Source: a virus. From it: a stretch of DNA of 24,265 bases. The stretch covers positions 1 through 24,265 of the IMG/VR virus record IMGVR_UViG_3300007513_000201; one strand, given 5' to 3'. Position 1 is the first letter of the stretch, and the number at the start of each line of letters is the position of its first letter. Positions 13,856-20,895 of the stretch are shown here, in pieces. Below the pieces are notes generated by a model. The model made no database searches. It saw only the letters and a list, made by a program, of their open reading frames with translations, and had not been told where the DNA came from. The translations under genes were made by a program, and so were the position numbers.

Positions 13856-14213
13856 TGGTTGTACCTCTTTCTCTCTTTTTGGAGAAAGAAAAGCGAAAAC
13901 TATGGCACCAGAGACAAAGCCTGTGGAAGTTGTCACTGTTACCAGAACTGCGCCCATTTACCATCCACCATTGCCAGAGCCGATTGAATCTTCGGGAATA
14001 GAATGGCGGATACTTTCTCCTGATATAATGCAACAATATCTTGAGAGTGTGGAAGCAGGAGAAGAACCAAGAGTAGCGTATTATGGGCTAACGAGCCAAG
14101 GTTATGAGAATTTAAGCATGACTATGGGGGAAGTTACCAGATATTTGGAACAGATACTGCATATTGTAGGTTATTATCGGGAAATGGATGAAGAAGAAGA
14201 GGATACTAAATAA
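13815..14213 (+). CDS. Outer-membrane spanin lipoprotein (Rz1-like)
   Basis: A 132-residue lipoprotein. The signal L-L-I-L-L-L-L-L-S-I-N-G-C places the acylated cysteine at 16, with lipobox S-I-N-G-C. After it come T-S-F-S-L-F-G-E-R-K and a Pro-rich stretch Y-H-P-P-L-P-E-P (49-56). A conserved C-terminal region follows with W-R-I-L-S-P-D-I-M-Q-Q-Y-L, A-Y-Y-G-L-T-S-Q-G-Y-E-N-L-S and an acidic end. Proline-rich short lipoproteins overlapping a membrane-anchored coiled-coil gene are the hallmark of o-spanins. This one is longer than lambda Rz1, as in other marine phages. The start lies 41 bases inside the inner-spanin gene in another frame. Confidence 0.75.
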   Translation: MKNLLILLLLLSINGCTSFSLFGERKAKTMAPETKPVEVVTVTRTAPIYHPPLPEPIESSGIEWRILSPDIMQQYLESVEAGEEPRVAYYGLTSQGYENLSMTMGEVTRYLEQILHIVGYYREMDEEEEDTK

Positions 14214-16097
14214 ATGCCATTAGCAAAATACATTTTAAAACCAGGGATAAACCGAGAAGGAACTGATTATAGCAATGAAGGCGGTTGGTTTGATGCTAAT
14301 TTAGTTAGATTCAGAAAAGGATTACCTGAAAAAATAGGTGGATGGGAAAAAATTAGCACAAATACCTATCTTGGCACAGGCAGAGCTCTTCATGCTTGGG
14401 TTGACTTAGAAACCTCAAAATATCTTGGGGTGGGAACAACCTATAAATATTACATTATGTTTGGTAATGCATTTAATGATGTAACACCAATTCGAGCTAC
14501 CACATCTGCTGGAGATGTTACGTTTTCCGCAACCAATGGAGATGCAACTCTTACAGTTGCTGACACTGCACATGGTGCAGTTAAAAATGATTTTGTTACT
14601 TTTAGCGGTGCTGCTACTTTAGGTGGTTTAATTACAGCCAATGTATTAAATCAAGAATATCAGATAGCTACTATTGTTAATGCCAATAGCTATACAGTTG
14701 AAGCTAAAGATACAGATGGCGATACAGTGACTGCAAATAGTAGTGATAGTGGCAATGGCGGTTCCAGCGTAGTTGGAACATATCAGATCAATGTAGGTCT
14801 GGATGTTTATGTTGCATCATCTGGATGGGGAGCCAGCCCATGGAGTGATGGAACTTGGGGATCTACAAGCTCAATAGCAGAAACTAACCAGCTAAGAATT
14901 TGGACACATGATAATTTTGGAGAAGACTTGGTTATTAACCCAAGGGCTGGCGGAATTTATTATTGGGATAAAACCAATGGCGTGACAACAAGAGCTGTAG
15001 CTTTTTCTAGCTTAACAGGCGCAAATTTAACCCCAACAAAATCGTTACAGATTTTAGTAAGCGATATTGATCGTCATATTATTTGTTTGGGAGCTGATCC
15101 TTTAAACGCAGGAGGAACTGCCAGAACAGGAAGTTTAGATCCGATGTTTGTTTGTTGGTGTGACCAAGAAAATGCTGCGGAATGGGAGCCAAAAACAAAT
15201 AATACAGCAGGTTCTTTAAGGCTTTCGGCAGGATCTTTGATTATTGGTGGCATTAGGGCTCGACAAGAAACACTGATTTGGACAGATACATCTCTTTATT
15301 CGATGACTTTTGTTGGATCCCCTTATGTATTCAGCATCAATTTAATCAACGAAGGCATTGGTCTTATAGGACCGAAAGCAGCAATAAACGCTCCAAGTGG
15401 TGTTTTCTGGATGGATTTGAAAGGATTTTATTTTTACAACGGATCCATTTCCCCGCTTGCATCTTTAGTGCATGATTATGTGTTTAGTGATTTGAATATT
15501 TCCCAAGCCTACAAAGTATTTGGGTTTTTGAACAAGGCTTTTGATGAAGTTGGCTGGTTTTATCCATCAAGTAGCTCAACTGAAATAGATCGATACGTTG
15601 TATATAATTATGTTGAACAAACTTGGGTAATTGGACAATTGGTTAGACATGGATGGCTTGATGAAGGCATAGAAGACTTCCCTAGAGCTACTGGCACAGA
15701 CACCAGCAACTATGTTTATAAACATGAAACTGGCAACGATGCTGATGGATCTCCAATGGATAATGTATATATCGAATCCAGCACCATGGATATAGGAGAA
15801 GGAGACTATTTCAGCTTTATTAGGCGCATTATTCCAGACATTAGGTTTACAGGATCAAACTCAGGCGCGGTTATGAACATTGTTTTAAAGAAAAAAGACT
15901 GGAATGCGGAAAGTTTGACTACTTCTTCAACCACATCAGTGACATCTTCGACCAACAAAATAAATACCAGGGCGAGAGGAAGGCAAATGGTTATAAGGTT
16001 TGAATCAGATGATGATAATACAGCAGGTTTGCGCGAAGGTTTGGGATTTCGTGTGGGAGCTACAAGGATGGAAATCAGACCTGATGGCAAAAGATAA
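14214..16097 (+). CDS. Tail nozzle / phage stabilisation protein-like
   Basis: A 627-residue beta-rich structural protein, probably the tube or nozzle at the tail tip of a podovirus (P22 gp10-like group). The N-terminus has N-L-V-R-F-R-K-G-L-P-E-K-I-G-G-W. Residues about 100-190 look like an inserted Ig-like domain (A-D-T-A-H-G-A-V-K-N-D-F-V-T-F-S-G-A). A Trp/Gly motif G-W-G-A-S-P-W-S-D-G-T-W-G lies at 204-216. The C-terminus ends R-G-R-Q-M-V-I-R-F-E ... V-G-A-T-R-M-E-I-R-P-D-G-K-R, typical of this phage family. No catalytic motif is seen. The TAA shares bases with the next ATG (TAATG at 16095-16099). The match is by pattern; fold prediction would settle it. Confidence 0.68.
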   Translation: MPLAKYILKPGINREGTDYSNEGGWFDANLVRFRKGLPEKIGGWEKISTNTYLGTGRALHAWVDLETSKYLGVGTTYKYYIMFGNAFNDVTPIRATTSAGDVTFSATNGDATLTVADTAHGAVKNDFVTFSGAATLGGLITANVLNQEYQIATIVNANSYTVEAKDTDGDTVTANSSDSGNGGSSVVGTYQINVGLDVYVASSGWGASPWSDGTWGSTSSIAETNQLRIWTHDNFGEDLVINPRAGGIYYWDKTNGVTTRAVAFSSLTGANLTPTKSLQILVSDIDRHIICLGADPLNAGGTARTGSLDPMFVCWCDQENAAEWEPKTNNTAGSLRLSAGSLIIGGIRARQETLIWTDTSLYSMTFVGSPYVFSINLINEGIGLIGPKAAINAPSGVFWMDLKGFYFYNGSISPLASLVHDYVFSDLNISQAYKVFGFLNKAFDEVGWFYPSSSSTEIDRYVVYNYVEQTWVIGQLVRHGWLDEGIEDFPRATGTDTSNYVYKHETGNDADGSPMDNVYIESSTMDIGEGDYFSFIRRIIPDIRFTGSNSGAVMNIVLKKKDWNAESLTTSSTTSVTSSTNKINTRARGRQMVIRFESDDDNTAGLREGLGFRVGATRMEIRPDGKR

Positions 16098-16420
16098 TGG
16101 CAAAATTGCTGGAAACGAGGTTGCCGACAGCAGTTGATGAAGTTGATCCACAGACTTTTAACAGGATGGGACGCATTTTAGAGCTTAATTTAGGCACTTT
16201 TGACCCCACTTCCACTCCACAATACACAGATACAGAGCAAAATCAGAACCAATTTAACGCTGGAGATGTTGTCTGGAACACAAGCTCTGGCAGTTTGGAG
16301 CTCTATGATGGTAACAAATGGCATGAAATATATGCGCCATCCCGCAACGGAGTGGGCGCAACTGGCTCTATTGGAACAGTAACAATAGTAACGAATGGAG
16401 CAACAGCGATAGAGATTTAA
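16097..16420 (+). CDS. Small virion-associated protein of unknown role (107 aa)
   Basis: This short protein has an N-terminal helix, R-L-P-T-A-V-D-E-V-D-P-Q-T-F-N-R-M, then L-E-L-N-L-G-T-F-D-P-T-S-T-P-Q-Y (28-43), then F-N-A-G-D-V-V-W-N-T-S-S-G-S-L-E-L-Y (53-70). A C-terminal strand pair G-S-I-G-T-V-T-I-V-T-N-G ends it. The F-x-x-G-D-x-(V/I)-W-N-T-S ... L-x-L-(Y/W)-x-G-x-x-W pattern is a carbohydrate-binding or fibre-adaptor-like strand layout and recurs directly after nozzle genes in marine phages, from memory. It may help seat the nozzle, but only position supports this. A 29-base gap follows. Confidence 0.6.
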   Translation: MAKLLETRLPTAVDEVDPQTFNRMGRILELNLGTFDPTSTPQYTDTEQNQNQFNAGDVVWNTSSGSLELYDGNKWHEIYAPSRNGVGATGSIGTVTIVTNGATAIEI

Positions 16421-16449
16421 GACAATTTTATGATAATATCTATAATAAG

Positions 16450-17787
16450 ATGGCAGAGACAACACTAACCCTTCCAAGTTCGTTGGACAGTGGAATCATG
16501 GGGTCAATCCCCATTGATTCTGGTTCTGGCATCTTAAACCTGCCAGAAGCAACCGATAAATTGGCTAAAATGGGCAGAAAAGGCGATGTTTACATTGCCC
16601 ATCTGTCAGAAGGTGAAACTATTGTTCCCTTGGGAGTGTTTGACAAAAACCCAGAAGCCAAGGAATTATTGTTTAAATCCATAAGGGAACTTGGTTTCGA
16701 GCCAGAACAATTTATTGTTGGCAACAAGCTCAACTCCATCAATCCCGAAACTGGCTTGCCTGAATTTGGCATTGGCAGTTTTATTAAGCGTCTGGTTAAA
16801 AAAGTAGCACCGATTGTCGGTACAGTTGTCGGTTATATGTATGGCGGTCCTATGGGCGCAACCATAGGAAGAACTCTCGGTGGCAAGGTTAAAGGAGAAT
16901 CTTGGGGAGATGCTTTGCGAAGAGGCATTACCACAGGTGGCATGATTTATGGCTCCAATGCTCTCTTTGGATCAAATCCAATTCAGTGGGGAGCAGAAAA
17001 ATGGGGCGCATCCACATTGCCTGGGTCTCAATGGGCTTCTTCAACTTTAGCAAACACAGCAGCCAGACAAGGAATGTTTGGCTTGGGTCTGCCAGCAGCA
17101 CAAACATTGCCAGGCGCAGGTGGCACACCACAGGCTGCCCCGAAAGAAGGACTAGGCATGGGAGGTAGCTATTCACAGGGCGTAGCAGACGCTTTGGGCA
17201 CAGGAACACAAGTAGCAGGAACAGGAGCAGGAACAGAAACACCATGGTGGAAAAGCCTGTTTATGGAAGAAGGGAAGTTTTCACCAAGCAGAACGCTTGG
17301 AACTGTAGGTATTGGCGGAGCTCTTTTGGGCGGTATGGCTCAAGAAGAAGACACAGGACAAGGAGAAATGGAGCCTACAAAATACCAAAATTACTTAGAA
17401 GCTGTTGCTAACGCAGAAGCCAGAGGCTTGCAATATGGAGACTTGGGCTATCCGACACCAGAACAGTTTGGCGTTTACAAGCCACCAGCACATGAGCTGA
17501 TGGGTGGATTGTTTGGTCCAAGTGTAGCTAATAAAGATTACTATGATTATGTTGATTACTGGAAGAATGCGCCATCTGCCAACTTATTTTCTGATCTCAA
17601 AGGAACCAATGAAGGTGGCTATATTGAAGGACCAGGAACCGAGAAAAGCGACAGTATTCCAGCGCTTTTGAGCGATGGAGAGTTTGTTTTTACCGCAGAT
17701 GCGGTAAGAGGTGCTGGAAATGGAGATAGAAGACAGGGAGCACGAAAGATGTATAATATGATGAGACAATTTGAACAGGTAGCTTGA
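16450..17787 (+). CDS. Putative internal virion/ejection protein with C-terminal S-D-G-E-F motif
   Basis: A 445-residue protein. Near the N-terminus it has G-D-V-Y-I-A-H-L-S-E-G-E-T-I-V-P (45-60), followed by N-K-L-N-S-I-N-P-E-T-G-L-P-E-F. A Gly-rich hydrophobic segment (about 119-145, V-A-P-I-V-G-T-V-V-G-Y-M-Y-G-G) could enter a membrane. A Gly/Ala/Pro-rich middle is followed at 394-445 by G-P-G-T-E-K-S-D-S-I-P-A-L-L-S-D-G-E-F-V-F and a basic helical end. The G-P-G-T-x-x-S-D-x-I-P-A-x-L-S-D-G-E-F motif is shared by several phage internal or tape-measure-like proteins. An ejection role is inferred from the motif and from the three large helical proteins behind it. Confidence 0.55.
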   Translation: MAETTLTLPSSLDSGIMGSIPIDSGSGILNLPEATDKLAKMGRKGDVYIAHLSEGETIVPLGVFDKNPEAKELLFKSIRELGFEPEQFIVGNKLNSINPETGLPEFGIGSFIKRLVKKVAPIVGTVVGYMYGGPMGATIGRTLGGKVKGESWGDALRRGITTGGMIYGSNALFGSNPIQWGAEKWGASTLPGSQWASSTLANTAARQGMFGLGLPAAQTLPGAGGTPQAAPKEGLGMGGSYSQGVADALGTGTQVAGTGAGTETPWWKSLFMEEGKFSPSRTLGTVGIGGALLGGMAQEEDTGQGEMEPTKYQNYLEAVANAEARGLQYGDLGYPTPEQFGVYKPPAHELMGGLFGPSVANKDYYDYVDYWKNAPSANLFSDLKGTNEGGYIEGPGTEKSDSIPALLSDGEFVFTADAVRGAGNGDRRQGARKMYNMMRQFEQVA

Positions 17788-17788
17788 C

Positions 17789-19036
17789 ATGGCAGAAACC
17801 ACCACCCAGATAGTAAAACAAGGCGTTTCCGAAGCCATTGAGCCATATCAAAGGCGACTTTTAGAAAGCGCTTGGCTTAGAGCTGGAGTTCCACTCTATG
17901 CTGGAATTACCCCAACTGGACTTCCACCACAAATACAAATAGCTGGCTTGAGCCCGATGCAACAGGAAATGCTTGCTTATGGCAGGTCTGGCATCGGTGG
18001 TTGGCGACCTTATATACAAGGGGCTGGAAGAGGATTATCTCAAGCACAAAGGATGACTCAACCACAATTGGATATGATACAAGCTGGCAGAGGATTTTTA
18101 GGGCGTGGTGGCAGGCAATTTGGTAGAGCTGGTCAATATGTTGGACAAATGGGAGGCGCTTTAGGGCGATCCTTCGGAATGCCTGGGCGAACAGCAAGAA
18201 GTTATCTGGCTGAATCCACAGGTCGATTTGATCCAAGATCAGCACAAAGATACATGAATCCCTATACACAAAATGTTGTCAATCAAACTTTGGGAATGAT
18301 GGAAGAACAAGGAGATGTGCAACGTAGAAGACTTAGGGATGAAGCGTTAAGGTCTGGTGCTTTTGGTGGCTCCAGAGCTGGTCTTGCCAGAGCAAAACTG
18401 GAAGGCGAGCTACAGGAAGCAAAAGCCAGAGCAATTGCACCGATGTACCAACAAGGCTACTCACAATCATTACAGGCTGCGATGCAAGAACAAGCCAGAA
18501 GAATGGGCGCTCTTTCAGGCGCAGCAGGACAGGAAGCACAGCTCGGAACCGCAGCGACTGGCACTTTGGGACAACAAGCCCAATTAATGGCTGGATTGGG
18601 CGGTGCTTACGGAGATTTAGCAACAAGATATGGCGGTTTGGCACAACAACAAAGAGGCGCTCAAGCTGGAACTGCATCTTTGGCACAACAATTGGCACAG
18701 CTCGGACAGTCCAGACAAGGCATGTTTGGTCAGGATATTGGTCTTATGAGCCAAATGGGAGGTCTTGAGCAACGACAAATGCAAGCTATATTGGATGCCC
18801 AGAGAGCCATGGCACAGGAAGCAGCAGGCGAGCCCTTTAAAAGACCACAATATTTTGGTGATATTTTGGCGGGTGTCCCAAGCGGTCAAACCAGCATGGC
18901 AACAATGACCCAGCCGAGTGCAAATCCATTTGCCCAAGGATTGGGAGCAATCATCAGTGCTGGTGCGGTTATGAACCCATGGGCACAAAACAAACAGAAT
19001 CCTCTTGGCTTTGGCAGTGGCTACGCTTTTTCATAA
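17789..19036 (+). CDS. Putative internal virion protein, Gln/Ala/Gly-rich
   Basis: A 415-residue helical protein, unusually rich in Gln, Ala, Gly, Arg and Met. A recognisable stretch is Y-M-N-P-Y-T-Q-N-V-V-N-Q-T-L-G-M-M (155-171), then R-D-E-A-L-R-S-G-A-F-G-G-S-R-A-G-L-A-R-A (182-201). The N-P-Y-x-x-x-V and A-G/S-G-A-F-G-G-S-R pairing is common in presumed ejection proteins of podovirus-like marine phages. The middle and C-terminal parts are quasi-repetitive (A-A-M-Q-E-Q-A, G-Q-Q-A-Q-L-M-A-G-L-G). It lies one base after the TGA of the previous gene. Such proteins leave the capsid with the DNA; that is an inference here. No signal peptide or Cys cluster is seen. Confidence 0.55.
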   Translation: MAETTTQIVKQGVSEAIEPYQRRLLESAWLRAGVPLYAGITPTGLPPQIQIAGLSPMQQEMLAYGRSGIGGWRPYIQGAGRGLSQAQRMTQPQLDMIQAGRGFLGRGGRQFGRAGQYVGQMGGALGRSFGMPGRTARSYLAESTGRFDPRSAQRYMNPYTQNVVNQTLGMMEEQGDVQRRRLRDEALRSGAFGGSRAGLARAKLEGELQEAKARAIAPMYQQGYSQSLQAAMQEQARRMGALSGAAGQEAQLGTAATGTLGQQAQLMAGLGGAYGDLATRYGGLAQQQRGAQAGTASLAQQLAQLGQSRQGMFGQDIGLMSQMGGLEQRQMQAILDAQRAMAQEAAGEPFKRPQYFGDILAGVPSGQTSMATMTQPSANPFAQGLGAIISAGAVMNPWAQNKQNPLGFGSGYAFS

Positions 19037-19039
19037 ACC

Positions 19040-20893
19040 ATGGCGATCAATAGATCCATATTAAACCGACCCATGATGCGAGCACCGCGCAGGAATGCTA
19101 GTGGTGTAGGCATTACCAGTGGGTTACTCCCTGTCAGGAGACAGTTTGGCTCTCCTCCTATGGGTGAAATTGACATGGGCATCCACAATATGCAACCACA
19201 AGGACCGATGAACATGGGCGCACCAAGCGGTCTTAATGCCAGCTTTACATCAATGATGGATCCAAGTGGTGGTGGCGTTCCAAACATGGGTGGTACATCA
19301 ATAATTCCTCAAGGAACAGATATTGGTCAAATGGGACTTGATGTTGGTGGACAACAGCAAGCGCAAGAGCAAGTAGAACAGGATGAAATGGCTAAGAATA
19401 TTAGTAATAAATCTGAGGAAATGAATAAAGCTATAGAAACAGGGGATTTTAGAGCTATGTTGAGCGCATTAGGGTTTAATTTTGATCTTTCTTTTGCGAA
19501 AGAAGTGGAACAAGAAAAGGATGTTTTAGCACAGGTGTTGGGCATTGATGACGATGAAGGCAAAATGCGACCCGAAATGGCTGACTTCCTGATGGCTCTT
19601 GGAGCCAGTTTGATGTCTAACAAGTCTGGTTCTGGCATGTCTGGAGCGTTTTCTGCGCTTGGTGAAGCTGGAATGAAAGCATTACCAACACTCACTGCTG
19701 GCAGGAAAGAGAAAGAAGCCCTTGAAAAACAAATTGCGTTATCTGCCTATAGCACTGTATCAGCCAGAAGAGCAGCAGAAGCACAACATACTAGAGATCT
19801 TGAATTAAAAGGTCTTGATGTGGACATGAAACCTTGGACTGATAATGAAGGAAATATTGTAACTGTAAATGAAAAAATGCCTGTAATGGGTGAGGGTAGC
19901 TCAATACTTGGATACGAACAAGCAGCCAAAGGTGGTTTTAAACCACAGAAAGGTGGCACTAACTTTAATGTAAATATGGGAGAAGGCTCAGAAGGTGGCA
20001 TAAAAAGACTTGCCAATAATGTTTGGGATGGAGCAATAATAGAATCAGACAGCTCCATAGCTGAAGGAAACCTACAACTTATCGATCAATTTTCATCCTT
20101 GCTCACCGACATTCCAGAAGCTGGATTGGGACCAGCTTCTAGGTTCTTAACCAGTGTGCAAGCTCTTGGTAAACAAATGGGCGCTGATAGCCTTGTCAGA
20201 CAAATGAATGAAAACTATGGTGAGCTTGGTCCAAAACAAGCCATAGAATCACTCACCATGGCGTTTGTGTTACAAAAAATTCAACAAACAAAAGGTGCTA
20301 TTTCCGAAAGAGAAATGGCTGCTTTTGAAAGAGCTTCACCAACTCTTCTTGCAAGCAAGCAGGGCAACCAAATCCTGTTGGCTTTGATGAGAAGAAAGGA
20401 AAACTTGGAAATAGCTTATGCTGATTCGGTTACTAATTTAATGACGGATGTTATCGATAAATTGTCCAATCCAAATCTACCGAGAGCAGAAAAAGCACAA
20501 CTCAATAATCCAGCCTATCTCAAAAAGCTCCTGAGAGAAAACAAAATGAATTTTCAAAATGAGCAAGAAGAAGATGGAAACTTTAAGAACAGATTATGGA
20601 ACCAAGAGTGGGAAACCCAGCTTGAAGCAATAAAACAAGGTCTTGGTGGTGTTGATTTAGAAACATACAATCGATTGAGTGCGGAACAAACAAGAGGAAG
20701 ACAAGAATTGCTTAATAGAGAAAACGCCCTCTTGTCCACTTCTTCAAAAAGCACAGGAAATATAACAATGAGCAATATGCCTGACCTTGCAACCATAACC
20801 GACGAAGATGAGCTTTTTGATCTAGCAGACAGAACAAATGACAGAGAAGCTATAGAAGCAATCGTAGCTCGTATAACTGAGCTGAGACAATAA
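19040..20893 (+). CDS. Putative internal virion/ejection protein (617 aa)
   Basis: A protein with a Gly/Met/Pro-rich, presumably disordered N-terminus (about 1-100), then a mainly helical body. Features include F-L-M-A-L-G-A-S-L-M-S-N-K-S-G (182-196) and A-Y-S-T-V-S-A-R-R-A-A-E-A-Q-H (233-247). Late in the protein K-G-A-I-S-E-R-E-M-A-A-F-E-R-A-S-P lies between a Q-K-I-Q-Q segment and L-A-S-K-Q-G-N-Q-I-L. The K-G-x-x-S-E-x-E-M-x-x-F-x-x-A-S-P block is a recurrent mark of phage ejection-type structural proteins. Its position between two other large helical proteins suits the internal-protein role. Start context is weak; it probably relies on translation from upstream. No enzyme motif is visible. 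Confidence 0.55.
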   Translation: MAINRSILNRPMMRAPRRNASGVGITSGLLPVRRQFGSPPMGEIDMGIHNMQPQGPMNMGAPSGLNASFTSMMDPSGGGVPNMGGTSIIPQGTDIGQMGLDVGGQQQAQEQVEQDEMAKNISNKSEEMNKAIETGDFRAMLSALGFNFDLSFAKEVEQEKDVLAQVLGIDDDEGKMRPEMADFLMALGASLMSNKSGSGMSGAFSALGEAGMKALPTLTAGRKEKEALEKQIALSAYSTVSARRAAEAQHTRDLELKGLDVDMKPWTDNEGNIVTVNEKMPVMGEGSSILGYEQAAKGGFKPQKGGTNFNVNMGEGSEGGIKRLANNVWDGAIIESDSSIAEGNLQLIDQFSSLLTDIPEAGLGPASRFLTSVQALGKQMGADSLVRQMNENYGELGPKQAIESLTMAFVLQKIQQTKGAISEREMAAFERASPTLLASKQGNQILLALMRRKENLEIAYADSVTNLMTDVIDKLSNPNLPRAEKAQLNNPAYLKKLLRENKMNFQNEQEEDGNFKNRLWNQEWETQLEAIKQGLGGVDLETYNRLSAEQTRGRQELLNRENALLSTSSKSTGNITMSNMPDLATITDEDELFDLADRTNDREAIEAIVARITELRQ

Positions 20894-20895
20894 CA

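Noticed and set aside
16419-16449. Possible promoter (AAGACA, 16 bases, TATAAT) before the gene at 16450
   Set aside because: The TATAAT would be only three bases from the ATG, and the AT-rich gap makes a chance match likely.
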